The notes beneath the pieces were generated by a model. That model had not been told where the DNA came from, ran no database searches, and saw only the letters and a list, made by a program, of their open reading frames with translations. A program made the position numbers and the translations under genes. 64,000 nucleotides of DNA from UBA4055 sp964648295. Lineage in GTDB: Bacteria > UBA4055. Where the stretch lies: NCBI GenBank assembly GCA_964648295.1, contig CAZYNH010000002.1, positions 1-64,000 of the forward strand, written 5' to 3'. Of this stretch, positions 44,581-53,806 are shown in pieces (position 1 is the stretch's first letter; every line of letters begins with the position of its first letter).

Positions 44581-44581
44581 A

Positions 44582-44797
44582 TTAAACCTCTCTTTTAAGT
44601 TCAGTCGGATTGCAGAGATTTTCTTTTTCGTTCGCTGTTCTTCCGCAGCATTTGCAGAAATATTTCGGATTAGAAGTCAGCTTCATTACTTTTTCGAAAT
44701 CGAATTTGTTGGCCGGTTGAGCCTGCATACACATCTTATGACCGGGCATTTTTCCCCCGCAGTCGCATGAGCATGAACTTTCGCAGCAGTTCGACAT
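44582..44797 (-). CDS. small Cys-rich metal-binding protein
   Basis: A 71-residue protein starting MSNCCESSCSCDCGGKMPGHK and later carrying YFCKCCGRTANEKENLC: about ten cysteines in 71 residues. Such a density suggests metal or metalloid binding (for example As(III)). The next gene starts 2 bp downstream. No family recognized. A GGAGG ribosome site is in place. Confidence 0.65.
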   Translation of the reverse strand: MSNCCESSCSCDCGGKMPGHKMCMQAQPANKFDFEKVMKLTSNPKYFCKCCGRTANEKENLCNPTELKREV

Positions 44798-44810
44798 AAT
44801 ACCTCCAGAG

Positions 44811-46109
44811 TTAGAATAATATTCCGTATAAATATCCGGCGATCGTGGAAAGGATCACTACCGAGCCTACGAACACCGATGTTTTCTTTAATCCCATCAC
44901 ACTGTTGATGACGAGCATATTAGGCAATGAGAGAGCCGGGCCGGCAAGCAAGAGAGCGAGCGCGGGTCCTTTTCCCATTCCGCTGCCGATAAGCCCCTGA
45001 AGAATAGGCACTTCCGTCAAAGTCGCGAAATACATCAGCGCGCCTGAAACTGAAGCGAAGAAATTTGATAAAAGCGAATTACCTCCGACAAGGGTTTCGA
45101 TCCATGCTGACGGTATAAATCCCTCATGACCGGGACGCCCGAGGAACGATCCCGCGATAAGTATTCCGAAGAACATTAACGGCAGTATCTGCTTTGTAAA
45201 TCCCCATGTCGAATCGAACCAGTTCTTAAGCTCGCCCTCCGAGGTGCTTGTAAAGTATGAAAGGCCGATCACTCCGGCAGAGAAGGCGATCATGGTATTC
45301 CCGGCTGACACAAAATATAAAAGAATTGTAGATGTTGCGATTATGATGATCTGCGATATTTTCATTCCGAAGAATTTGAAAAGCGTAAGTCCCAAAGCTA
45401 TACTTAGAGCGGAAGTGATTATCCATTTCGAGTTGAATATATAAGACCAGATCCCGCTTTCGATCGCCGGTTTAGCCCAGTTCGCGAAGACTAGTATAGC
45501 TACCATCAGGCCGAAAAATATAATGTCCTGCCACAGCGGTCTTTTTGCCCCGGTATCAGGCATGACCATCTGCTTTTTTGAATTCTCCTTCTCTTCGTGT
45601 CTGAAAACAAACGCCATTATCAGACCGATCAGCACGCTGAATAAGATCGCGCCGACAGCCCTTGCTATTCCGAGTTCCATACCGAGAACTCTGGCCGTCA
45701 GGATAATGGCCAGCACATTTATAGCAGGGCCGGAGTACAAAAACGCCGATGCCGGGCCGAGGCCCGCGCCGCGCCTGTAGATACCCGCAAAGAGCGGCAG
45801 TATCGTGCATGAACAGACCGCGAGGACAGTGCCCGAGACCGCAGCGACCGTATAAGCGGTGATCCGCTTCGCGTTCGAACCCAGGTATTTCATGACCGCG
45901 CCCTGACTGACGAACACTCCGATCCCGCCGGCTATGAACAGCGCGGGCAGAAGGCAAAAGACGACATGCTCCTGAGCGTACTCCTTAAGCATGTAAAAAG
46001 ATTCTATCACCGCATTCTGAAATCTCTCCGTCTCAACGGGAAGGAAGAATGCGGCAAGGAACACGCCCGTCATCACACTCAATATTTTCCACTCGTTTTT
46101 CCAGCTCAT
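44811..46109 (-). CDS. ArsP-like permease (PF03773)
   Basis: A 432-residue membrane protein with two repeats of about four to five helices each. The conserved LAVCSCTILPLFAGIYRRGAG and SGPAINVLAI motifs, including a CSC pair, are typical of the ArsP/DUF318 permeases that export trivalent organoarsenicals and related compounds. It is directly downstream of the ArsR gene (8 bp). The window also holds a split version at 40919/41464. Confidence 0.85.
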   Translation of the reverse strand: MSWKNEWKILSVMTGVFLAAFFLPVETERFQNAVIESFYMLKEYAQEHVVFCLLPALFIAGGIGVFVSQGAVMKYLGSNAKRITAYTVAAVSGTVLAVCSCTILPLFAGIYRRGAGLGPASAFLYSGPAINVLAIILTARVLGMELGIARAVGAILFSVLIGLIMAFVFRHEEKENSKKQMVMPDTGAKRPLWQDIIFFGLMVAILVFANWAKPAIESGIWSYIFNSKWIITSALSIALGLTLFKFFGMKISQIIIIATSTILLYFVSAGNTMIAFSAGVIGLSYFTSTSEGELKNWFDSTWGFTKQILPLMFFGILIAGSFLGRPGHEGFIPSAWIETLVGGNSLLSNFFASVSGALMYFATLTEVPILQGLIGSGMGKGPALALLLAGPALSLPNMLVINSVMGLKKTSVFVGSVVILSTIAGYLYGILF

Positions 46110-46117
46110 TTATTCCT

Positions 46118-46447
46118 CTAACAGATATGCGTTCTGTCAGTCCGCAGAGCGGTCTCTTTATCCGACCCGCTTCTCCGGTCGTTTATCGAAGATACCACCT
46201 CAAGAACCTTTTCTATGAACTCATTTCTTTTCTCCGGCAGCCTGTAATTAATAAACTTCTCGCTTCTGTCCTGCTCGACCAGGCCGGCCTCTTTAAGTAT
46301 TTTCAAATGGCTTGAAACTGTAGGCATGGAGGAACCGATCACCGATGTGATCTCGCAGACGCACATATCTTTCACTTCGAGCATCTTAACGATCCTCAGC
46401 CTTGTCTCATCGCCCAGCGCTTTAAATATTTTAGTATAATTATCCAT
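46118..46447 (-). CDS. arsR: ArsR-family metalloid-responsive repressor
   Basis: A 109-residue winged helix protein. The arsenite-sensing pair is in VKDMCVCEIT (C-x-C, compare ELCVCDL), followed by the recognition helix (SMPTVSSHLKILKEAGLV) and a tail ending in Cys (DRTHIC). It heads the operon that runs to arsC at 39330 with gaps or overlaps of only a few bases. It should repress that operon and release it when arsenite binds. Confidence 0.92.
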   Translation of the reverse strand: MDNYTKIFKALGDETRLRIVKMLEVKDMCVCEITSVIGSSMPTVSSHLKILKEAGLVEQDRSEKFINYRLPEKRNEFIEKVLEVVSSINDRRSGSDKETALRTDRTHIC

Positions 46448-46476
46448 CTTTCAAATCTCATTTCGATAATTAGCTA

Positions 46477-46505
46477 AATGTAAGAATGATTGAATGATTT
46501 GTCAA
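46477..46505 (-). promoter_or_regulatory. arsR operon promoter and probable ArsR site
   Basis: Minus-strand TTGACA (46505-46500), 17 bases, TACATT (46482-46477). The spacer contains AATCATTC twice in tandem, a plausible repressor site of the kind found in ars promoters. Confidence 0.65.
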
Positions 46506-46585
46506 GATTTTATTGATCTAAGTATTTTTTAAGATATCGCTTATTTAAGTTTTTGGCGTTTTTCTAAACTAAGGAATTATGTTGT

Positions 46586-47446
46586 TTAAGTTCTCAAATA
46601 AACTTTCATGATATAGATAAATCCGGTGAATACGATTACAGCCAAGGTTAAAAATACGAGTAATCCTGCGAATGAGAAATCAGGCGCATTGTCAATATAC
46701 ATCAGAAAACCCATAGAGCATACGGCTGTCACTGTAGTTATAAAGAATCCGTAAAAAAGCAATTGTACGGGAAATGCAGAATCCGGTCTCGTCCACAAAA
46801 TGTAAACGCTTAACAATCCGAGCGGAATTGTAAATCCGAGATCGAGGTAGCGGATCACCCAGAAGAGAACAGGATTTTGACCGTAAGACACCGGATAATT
46901 ACTGCTCATTACTAAAAACACCTCTTTCAGCCACATTGAGGAGAAAAATAGAATAAAGACAACAAAAATTATTGAATAGATCTTCAGATGATTCTTATTG
47001 AAGTTAATATTCCCGGCCGGTTTGAATAGTGAGTATGAATACATCATAGTCACCAATCCGCTTATTATCAGAAACAAAAAATGAAAGGTCAGTTTTTCGC
47101 TGTCGCCCGAATAATTTTCCGATCCCCACTCCATCCCGATCCCCATGCTCAATCCGTAATACATCAAGTAAACGGGAGTTAAGATGATCAGATATTTTGA
47201 TATAGATTTATTTAAGATATGTGATAGTCCGCCTGTAATTAATAACGGCGCGATCAGAAACAGGTTTATTATATCCTGACCTTTGATCTGACTTAGAGCA
47301 GAGAATGAAGTTTTATATTTGATCGTATTTAAAAAGAATGGTCCGTTGGCTGACAGATAAATAAGGATGAGACCGCTTAGGATTAAACATAATCCGATAA
47401 TTTTATTTTCAAAAATTGCTGTTTTGTCTGTAAATTTACTCTCCAA
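46586..47446 (-). CDS. polytopic membrane protein, function unknown
   Basis: A 286-residue protein with about eight hydrophobic helices and short loops. No recognizable domain, motif or Cys pattern was found. It lies 13 bp downstream of the cyclic-nucleotide-binding protein gene and may be in one operon with it and the K+ channel. The region is slightly AT-rich. I do not recognize it. Confidence 0.6.
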   Translation of the reverse strand: MESKFTDKTAIFENKIIGLCLILSGLILIYLSANGPFFLNTIKYKTSFSALSQIKGQDIINLFLIAPLLITGGLSHILNKSISKYLIILTPVYLMYYGLSMGIGMEWGSENYSGDSEKLTFHFLFLIISGLVTMMYSYSLFKPAGNINFNKNHLKIYSIIFVVFILFFSSMWLKEVFLVMSSNYPVSYGQNPVLFWVIRYLDLGFTIPLGLLSVYILWTRPDSAFPVQLLFYGFFITTVTAVCSMGFLMYIDNAPDFSFAGLLVFLTLAVIVFTGFIYIMKVYLRT

Positions 47447-47459
47447 AGCATTTCTCCGT

Positions 47460-47957
47460 TTATAACTTGAGCGATAGTGTAAACGCAGTGATCATTTTTG
47501 AGAGTTCGATGTTGGAATTCTCGAGGGTGCGGGAGAGTTTAAGGGCGATGTTTTTAAGAAGAAATACCCCGATGTCCTGCCTGTCTATGAGAATATTTTC
47601 GAAGTCGGTGTCTTTGAGTTCTAAAAGTTCAACATCACTTACCGCTTTGATCGTTGCGGTTCGCTTTAGCGCAGGATCGAAAAGCGACATTTCTCCGAAA
47701 AAAAAATTCTGAGCATCGTTAATTCTTATGATCTTTTTATCATCCGGACTCGACTGATAGCCTTCAATGAGAGGGATAAGATCTTTTTCTATAGAGATCT
47801 CGCCTTTTTTCAAAAGGTACATTGAATTGCCTGTCGAATGCTCAGTGATAATTGTTTCGCCATTTCGGAAGCTGCATTCTTTTGTGAGCCCGAGTACATG
47901 ACCGATCCGCGCATCATCAAGGTTTGCAAACAGAGTATTTTCTTTTATATTGCCCAT
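47460..47957 (-). CDS. cyclic nucleotide-binding domain protein
   Basis: A 165-residue protein with a single cNMP-binding fold: NGETIITEHSTGNSMYLLKKGEISI at the first beta strands and FFFGEMSLFDPALKRTATIKA as the phosphate-binding cassette (here GEMSL-x6-R-T-A). No helix-turn-helix follows, so it is not a CRP-type regulator. It lies 18 bp downstream of the channel gene, so it may gate or sense for that channel. Confidence 0.8.
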   Translation of the reverse strand: MGNIKENTLFANLDDARIGHVLGLTKECSFRNGETIITEHSTGNSMYLLKKGEISIEKDLIPLIEGYQSSPDDKKIIRINDAQNFFFGEMSLFDPALKRTATIKAVSDVELLELKDTDFENILIDRQDIGVFLLKNIALKLSRTLENSNIELSKMITAFTLSLKL

Positions 47958-47975
47958 TTAAGCTTCTCCGGGGGT

Positions 47976-49118
47976 TTATTTGACCGGTTTTTTCTGAATG
48001 ATAACGGCCATTTCAAAGTTCTTGATTATATAGCTGTCACCTGGGTTGAGCATTATTTTCTTTTTGTCGAGATCCTTCGTCAGTCTGCCCGCCTCTTCGA
48101 ATTTTCGTTTTATAAAAGCGTCAATCGAGCTGTTGTCCCTCGAATCTATGTTCTTCATTTCAAGCACATCCTGAAATTGAACCAGAGCTATTAATATCGA
48201 GCCGGTCTTTGTTCTAAAATGGGATGAGAGTTCCCCGAAAGTTCTGCCCACATATTCTTTGGGTATTTCCGCCGAAGCCATGCAGTCCTCATCGTCATAG
48301 GTCATAATCTTGTTCATAACATCGGTGATCCCGGGATGAGAGATAGCGGAGGTAAGAAAGAACGGGATCGTATTTTCAGATATGAAATAATTATCGGCCT
48401 TTGCGCGCTGAATGTAAGGCACGGTCTCGTTCCTTAAAAGCTGAACATGGACTTTAATTTTCTCCGAGATCGATTTGATCGTCATAGTCGCAAAAACGGT
48501 TTTTTCGTCAGCTCCCTGAGACGAGGCTATTGAGCTGTCCGGCACTATTATCACACCCTTAGAGTCTTCAAGATTCGCTTTGTTCAGGATGGTATGGTCG
48601 GTAAAATCGCCTTTGATGAATTTTATATTCGCATCGGCAAATTTCTCTATAACGGCATTAATCTGCGACGGGTCTGAATCGTTTATCAGGATTATATTCT
48701 TTATCCCCGAAAAAACGAGCGAACTAATTAATGACTCAGCCTTCCAGTTCCAGCCGCACAGTACCACAAAATTTTTCCCTTTGATAGAACTCACCCCCTG
48801 GCCTTCTTTTAATTTTTTTGATATGAGAATTGATGACATCGTGGCTGTAAATGAAGATATCAGGATCATGCCTGAAAAAATCAAGAATATTGAAACAAGC
48901 CTGCCCGGAACGGTTTTTGCGGTAATATCACCGTAGCCTACAGTGCTTACGGTAACAACAGCGAAGTAAACTGCATCAAAAAGAGAGATTATATCCTTTT
49001 CGAAATTGCTGTAGAGTAAAGCTGCAAGCAGAAGAACGAAAAAAAGCAGTGTGACGATCTTGGTTATATCTTTTTTCCAGATATTTTTTAACGGTCTTAT
49101 GAGTTGAAAAGATACCAT
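47976..49118 (-). CDS. two-helix potassium channel with RCK/TrkA-N domain
   Basis: A 380-residue channel. Two membrane helices flank the selectivity filter VSTVGYGDITA. A cytoplasmic TrkA-N (RCK) domain follows from about residue 112 (NFVVLCGWNWKAESLI, in which the usual GxGxxG is GWNWKA), and a further C-terminal domain. It resembles MthK-like calcium- or nucleotide-gated channels. The altered nucleotide-binding loop may change ligand specificity. Confidence 0.85.
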   Translation of the reverse strand: MVSFQLIRPLKNIWKKDITKIVTLLFFVLLLAALLYSNFEKDIISLFDAVYFAVVTVSTVGYGDITAKTVPGRLVSIFLIFSGMILISSFTATMSSILISKKLKEGQGVSSIKGKNFVVLCGWNWKAESLISSLVFSGIKNIILINDSDPSQINAVIEKFADANIKFIKGDFTDHTILNKANLEDSKGVIIVPDSSIASSQGADEKTVFATMTIKSISEKIKVHVQLLRNETVPYIQRAKADNYFISENTIPFFLTSAISHPGITDVMNKIMTYDDEDCMASAEIPKEYVGRTFGELSSHFRTKTGSILIALVQFQDVLEMKNIDSRDNSSIDAFIKRKFEEAGRLTKDLDKKKIMLNPGDSYIIKNFEMAVIIQKKPVK

Positions 49119-49194
49119 CGGCCGCTTATCCTTTTATTAATGGAATAATAAACGATTTAGCGGCCTTTTGCAAAGAAAAAAGAACGGCGGAAAT

Positions 49195-49848
49195 TTAATT
49201 CTGATGACGGACGATTGTACCGTTGATCATATAAACGACATCCTCGGCAATGTTTGTTGCATGATCGCCTATCCTTTCAAGCGCTCTTGATATCGTAAGG
49301 TACTGAGACAGAAGCTCGAAGCTTCCCGGCCTGTCCTTCAGCGCGTCACCGACCATTTTGAAGACATTCTTGTGCAGGTTGTCAATCTCCTCGTCCGCAT
49401 CTATAACGGCCATGGCCTTTTTCTCATCCAGATCTATAAGCGAGTCAATGCTGTTCTTGACCATCGAGAGAGCTTTTTCACACATTAGGGAGAAATCAAA
49501 TTCCGAATGTTTCTGATCAAGTTCGATTATCCTCAAACTTCTTTCGGCGATATTTACAGCGAGATCGCCTATTCTTTCGAGGTCGGAATTGATCTTGAGC
49601 ATAGAAATTATGAGCCTGAGGTCTATGGCTACGGGCTGATAGAGGGCCAACAGCTTTAAGCAGTCTTCCTCTATCTCGATCTCGAACATATCAATTTCCT
49701 TGTCCTTTTCGACTACCTTTCTGGCGAGATCAGAATCAGCTTCATAAACCGATCTGACAGCGTTCCTGACATCCTCTTCGACGACTGTGCAAAGTTCGTA
49801 GAACTTCTTTTTCAGTTTTAAAAGTTCCTGCTGAAGATATTTTGACAT
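49195..49848 (-). CDS. phoU: PhoU phosphate regulon modulator
   Basis: A 217-residue all-helical protein with two PhoU repeats (EIDMFEIEIEEDCLKLLALYQP, then DEEIDNLHKNVFKMVGDAL) carrying the E/D-x4-D metal motifs. PhoU signals between the Pst transporter and PhoR. It is last in the pst operon, 12 bp after pstB, in the usual order. Confidence 0.95.
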   Translation of the reverse strand: MSKYLQQELLKLKKKFYELCTVVEEDVRNAVRSVYEADSDLARKVVEKDKEIDMFEIEIEEDCLKLLALYQPVAIDLRLIISMLKINSDLERIGDLAVNIAERSLRIIELDQKHSEFDFSLMCEKALSMVKNSIDSLIDLDEKKAMAVIDADEEIDNLHKNVFKMVGDALKDRPGSFELLSQYLTISRALERIGDHATNIAEDVVYMINGTIVRHQN

Positions 49849-49860
49849 CTGATTTTTCTC

Positions 49861-50643
49861 CTATCCGAATTTTCCGGTTATATATTCCTCGGTCCGCTTC
49901 TGGTCCGGGCTTGTAAATATCTTTGTTGTTTTATTATATTCGATAAGGCTGCCGATGTAGAAAAACGCCGTATAATCGGAAACCCTCGAAGCCTGCTGCA
50001 TATTGTGCGTGACAATTATTATCGTAACCTGATCTTTCAGTTCTCCGATCAGATCTTCTATCCTGTTGGTTGACTGGGGGTCCAGTGAGCTGGTAGGCTC
50101 GTCCATCAGAAGTACTTCAGGCTCTACCGCGAGTGCTCTGGCTATCGAAAGCCTCTGCTGCTGTCCGCCCGATAAACTTCCGCCGGGCGATTTCAGCCTG
50201 TCTTTAACTTCCTCCCACAAAGCAGCCTGCCTCAATGATCTTTCGCAAACCTCATCGAGAAGCTTTCTATCTCTGATCCCCACAAGATTAAGTCCGGCCA
50301 CGACATTATCGTAAATTGACATAGTGGGGAAGGGGGTAGGTTTTTGGAACACCATACCGATCTTTCTTCTGATGATGACGGGATCGAGCTTGGGATCGTA
50401 AATATCTTTGCCGTCTATCAGAGCCTGTCCGGTCACTTTCGCGCCTCTCGTAAGATCATGCATTCTGTTCAGAGCACGCAGAAAAGTTGTTTTTCCGCAG
50501 CCTGAAGGGCCGATGAAAGCAGTTACTTTTTTATCATAAATTTTCAGGCTGACATCCTTTACGCCGGGATTTTCCCCGTAATACACTGAAAGATTTATCG
50601 TTTCAAGCCTTAATATATTTTCGTTTACCGGAATGTTGTCCAT
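49861..50643 (-). CDS. pstB: phosphate ABC transporter ATPase
   Basis: A 260-residue ATPase with Walker A GPSGCGKTT, the PstB-typical RRKIGMVFQKPTPFPTMSIYD, signature LSGGQQQRL and Walker B LLMDEPTSSLDP. It drives phosphate uptake through PstC and PstA. It lies 8 bp downstream of pstA. No lesion visible. Confidence 0.97.
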   Translation of the reverse strand: MDNIPVNENILRLETINLSVYYGENPGVKDVSLKIYDKKVTAFIGPSGCGKTTFLRALNRMHDLTRGAKVTGQALIDGKDIYDPKLDPVIIRRKIGMVFQKPTPFPTMSIYDNVVAGLNLVGIRDRKLLDEVCERSLRQAALWEEVKDRLKSPGGSLSGGQQQRLSIARALAVEPEVLLMDEPTSSLDPQSTNRIEDLIGELKDQVTIIIVTHNMQQASRVSDYTAFFYIGSLIEYNKTTKIFTSPDQKRTEEYITGKFG

Positions 50644-50651
50644 CGTTTTTC

Positions 50652-51509
50652 CTATTTTTTATCTCTGATAACAAATCTCGCCAGCGCAAAAGAGGTAATG
50701 ATCACGACGAGAAGAACTATAGCCGCCGCCCATCCCATTCCGTGCCAGTGCTCGTAAGGGCTGATAGCGAGGTTGTAAAGCCTTTGTGGAAGCGTGTCAA
50801 CGGGTCCGAATATCCAGCCTGTCCATTTGACGGGAAGATAGTTGTTGCCGAATGAAGTGAATACCAGCGGCGCGGCTTCTCCCGCGGCCCTTGCGAAAGC
50901 GATCAGAAATCCCGTCACAAGTCCGACTTTTGCCGCCGGGATTATGGTCGAAAGAATGACCCTCCATCTCGGCAGTCCGATGGCGAGCCCCGCTTCGCGG
51001 ATAGACCACGGAATGTTCATCAGCGCGCTTTCGGTCGCTCTGGCGATTATCGGGAACATGACGAAAGCCAGCGCTACTCCGCCGGACAGGCCGGAGAATG
51101 TTCCCATCGGCTTGACGACAAGCACGAAAGCGAGAAGCCCCTTAAGCACGGCTGGCATTCCGTTAAGCGTGTCGTTCAAAACTCTTAAGATCGGATTGGC
51201 CCAGTGATCGGGATATTCAGAGAGCATGACGCCCGCTCCGACCCCGAAAGGAATGGAGATCAGAACGGCCATCATATCAACAACGCCGGTCCCGATTATT
51301 GTATGAATAAGACCTGTCGGCTCTCCCATCATAGCTCTCGCAGGCGAACCGAGTTCTTTTGTAAAGAGGTCTAAGCTGATATAATTAAAGCCCTGTATGA
51401 CTACATAGGCTATGATGATAAAAAGCGGTATAAGCACAACTATTGTGTTCAGTATTATGAACCCGACCATAAAACCGTCGCGGATGTATCTGCTTCTTAA
51501 GCTCCTCAT
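50652..51509 (-). CDS. pstA: phosphate ABC transporter permease
   Basis: A 285-residue permease with six helices and the EAA motif region (IREAGLAIGLPRWRVI). The start at 51509 (MRSLRSRYIRDG) overlaps the pstC stop in an ATGA and has GGAGG upstream. The frame stays open another 324 bases into pstC, but that stretch is not protein-like (Arg/His-rich shadow) and is rejected. It pairs with PstC. Confidence 0.95.
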   Translation of the reverse strand: MRSLRSRYIRDGFMVGFIILNTIVVLIPLFIIIAYVVIQGFNYISLDLFTKELGSPARAMMGEPTGLIHTIIGTGVVDMMAVLISIPFGVGAGVMLSEYPDHWANPILRVLNDTLNGMPAVLKGLLAFVLVVKPMGTFSGLSGGVALAFVMFPIIARATESALMNIPWSIREAGLAIGLPRWRVILSTIIPAAKVGLVTGFLIAFARAAGEAAPLVFTSFGNNYLPVKWTGWIFGPVDTLPQRLYNLAISPYEHWHGMGWAAAIVLLVVIITSFALARFVIRDKK

Positions 51510-52489
51510 ACCGCCCTCCCGCCCGTTACCGCATATTTTCTCTGAATGTAGGCTGCAAGAAGGTTTACGACAAGCGATATCAGGAACAGGTAGAATCCTA
51601 CGGCCATCAGGCTTGTCAGGTGGATGTTCTCGACCGCTTCTCTGAACTCGTTCACGATGACCGAGGGCATTGTTGCGGCCGGGCCGAAGATAGTGTAGGG
51701 CAGGGAGTTCTTGTTGCCGATAAGCATGGCAACTGCCATAGTTTCTCCTATCGCCCTGCCTAATGACAGCATGGTGCCCGCGAGTATGCCCCCCCTCGAA
51801 TAAGGGATAACGGCCATGCGTATCACTTCCCATTTCGTCGCGCCGAGAGCGCTAGCGGCCTCCCTCTGCTCTTTGGGCACCATCCTGAAAGCATCGACCG
51901 TCAGAGCGGTCGTGAAAGGTATTATCATGATCGTAAGGATTATCGTGGCCGTGGTCATCCCGTATCCTATCGGGCTGCCGAGGATCGGCGTGAGCCGGGG
52001 CGCGTTGTCCAATGACCACATATAGACCGGCAGATAGACCGTGTCCCTGATCCAGGGGGAGAACACGAATATGCCCCATATCCCGATGACGACTGAAGGG
52101 ACCGCCGCTATAAGATTTACGAGGTTCTCGATAATGTGGGACAGCCAGCGCGGCGCGTATTCGGCGGTGAAAATGGCTATCGCTATTGCCGGAATGAACG
52201 AAAGCGCTAGAGCTCCGATGCTGGTCGCTACCGTTCCCGCCATGAAAGGCCATGCGCCGAACTCCATCGAAATGGCCGGGTCCCATTTTGTGCCTGTCAG
52301 AAAGCCCCAGAACCCGAATTTCGTCAAGGCCCCGGAACCCTCGTAATAAAGCGAGACCGCCATTGCGATCGTGGTAAAAATGACTATAAAGCCGAGTATG
52401 AACACGGCTATTGAGAATATCCTGTCGCCCAGCCACCCGTATAGCGCGGACGGCGCAAAGGAGATTTTTTTATTTTCTTTTCCGGACAA
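51506..52489 (-). CDS. pstC: phosphate ABC transporter permease
   Basis: A 327-residue membrane permease with six helices and the EAA loop (QREAASALGATKWEVI). It is the PstA partner in the inner membrane. Length and motifs are normal. It lies 85 bp downstream of pstS, and the intergenic gap holds a pyrimidine/purine mirrored segment that may form a weak hairpin reducing read-through after pstS. Confidence 0.95.
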   Translation of the reverse strand: MSGKENKKISFAPSALYGWLGDRIFSIAVFILGFIVIFTTIAMAVSLYYEGSGALTKFGFWGFLTGTKWDPAISMEFGAWPFMAGTVATSIGALALSFIPAIAIAIFTAEYAPRWLSHIIENLVNLIAAVPSVVIGIWGIFVFSPWIRDTVYLPVYMWSLDNAPRLTPILGSPIGYGMTTATIILTIMIIPFTTALTVDAFRMVPKEQREAASALGATKWEVIRMAVIPYSRGGILAGTMLSLGRAIGETMAVAMLIGNKNSLPYTIFGPAATMPSVIVNEFREAVENIHLTSLMAVGFYLFLISLVVNLLAAYIQRKYAVTGGRAV

Positions 52490-52574
52490 AATGTCTCCCT
52501 TTTTTAAATCGCATAAGACCGGACATGAGTTCTTTCATTTTCCGGCCTTATGGACATTTCGCTCTCTTTCAATA

Positions 52575-53654
52575 TTATCCGAGTATCTTTTTGCCTATTT
52601 CCTCGCCGTTCCATTTAAGCTGTTTTATCATATCCTTGTTCTTATCTATAGCAGCCTTGGGAAGTTTAGAATAGCCGAGTTTTTCCGACAGGTTCTGTCC
52701 GTCCGTTATCGCCCATACCAGGAACTTAACGAGTTCTTCAGCTTCAGTTTTTGATTTTATCGCTTTATTCTTTTCAAGATTCTCATAAACCAGCATCCAG
52801 CAGAATCCGGCTACGGGGTAACCGTTCTTTGCGGGAGTGTCGGTGAAAAGTATTCTCGTGTCTTCGGGAAGCTCGATATTCGCAGCCTCGGAAGTAGCTT
52901 CGAAATTCGGTTTTACAGTGTTGCCCGACTTATTAATGATGTAACCGAACGATATTTTGTTAAGGAGCGCGTAAGAATAGCTCATGTATCCGATAGCGCC
53001 CGGGGTGTTCATCACAACGCCCGATACTCCCTCGTTACCTTTCCCGCCCACTCCGAGAGGCCAGTTGACGCTCGTTGAAGAACCGATCTTGTCAGCCCAT
53101 TCTTTTGAAACTTTTGACAGATAGCTCGTCCAGATGTTCGTTGTTCCCGATCCGTCCGATCTGTGAGCGACCGTTATAGGCAGGTTGGGAAGCTTTATAT
53201 CTTTATTGAGGTCATGGATCTTTTTGTCGTTCCATTTTTTTATCTTGCCGAGATAGATGTCGGATAGGACTTCGCCGTTAAAGACCACGCCTTCCTTTAC
53301 GCCTGGAAGGTTATAGCCTACGACAACATCGGCGAGAGTTACGGGCATGTTGAAAGCTTTTCCGCCGGTCTTTTTCTCGACTTCAGCCATCACATCGTCT
53401 TTTAGGAAAGCTTCAGTCATTCCGAACATTATGGTCTGCTCGCCGAACTGCCTGATGCCTCCGCCCGAACCTATTGACTGATAGTTTACGGTCACTCTGC
53501 CGTCGGTCATCGTCCTGTACCGATCCGCCATCGCAGTAATAAGCGGTGTCGGGAAAGACGCGCCCGCTCCTATTATCTCCACCTTCTGTGCGTAAACTGT
53601 GCCCACCGCAGCCACCATCGCCGCCGTCATCATCATTTTTTTTACAAAACTCAT
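52575..53654 (-). CDS. pstS: periplasmic phosphate-binding protein
   Basis: A 359-residue protein with signal peptide (MSFVKKMMMTAAMVAAVGTV, cut near YAQ). The phosphate-binding loops are IGAGASFP, YQSIGSGGGIRQF and AHRSDGSGTTNIW. It delivers phosphate to PstCA. It heads the pst operon and is preceded by two 11-base-phased boxes, consistent with control by PhoB. Confidence 0.96.
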   Translation of the reverse strand: MSFVKKMMMTAAMVAAVGTVYAQKVEIIGAGASFPTPLITAMADRYRTMTDGRVTVNYQSIGSGGGIRQFGEQTIMFGMTEAFLKDDVMAEVEKKTGGKAFNMPVTLADVVVGYNLPGVKEGVVFNGEVLSDIYLGKIKKWNDKKIHDLNKDIKLPNLPITVAHRSDGSGTTNIWTSYLSKVSKEWADKIGSSTSVNWPLGVGGKGNEGVSGVVMNTPGAIGYMSYSYALLNKISFGYIINKSGNTVKPNFEATSEAANIELPEDTRILFTDTPAKNGYPVAGFCWMLVYENLEKNKAIKSKTEAEELVKFLVWAITDGQNLSEKLGYSKLPKAAIDKNKDMIKQLKWNGEEIGKKILG

Positions 53655-53718
53655 ACAATTTCTCCCTGTTTGTTTGGCTGTAATATCGCATTCGAATGTT
53701 TGAACATTACTTGAGTAT

Positions 53719-53741
53719 TGTTAGAATTGTGTTAGAAATTT
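53719..53741 (-). promoter_or_regulatory. predicted Pho box before pstS
   Basis: TGTTAGAATTG followed directly by TGTTAGAAATT, with TTAG at 53721 and 53732, exactly 11 bases apart. On the transcribed minus strand this reads as tandem TTCTAACA units, the spacing used by PhoB/PhoP-type regulators. Confidence 0.65.
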
Positions 53742-53806
53742 CAAGTTTTTTGCGAGATTTTCATTTTTTCTAAACCAATATTCTCGGAGAATATCAGTTT
53801 GCGTGC

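Noticed and set aside
45556..45957. Alternate-frame 133-codon ORF inside the ArsP-like gene
   Set aside because: Overlaps a well-supported membrane protein gene; Arg/Gly-rich translation with no family signal.
51510..51833. N-terminal extension of pstA in an open frame
   Set aside because: The translation is Arg/His/Gly-rich and runs antiparallel in logic to pstC coding sequence. The ATGA overlap and GGAGG at 51509 fix the real start.
51852..52436. Antisense and alternate-frame ORFs within pstC
   Set aside because: Shadows of a GC-richer conserved gene; composition (Arg/His-rich) is not protein-like.
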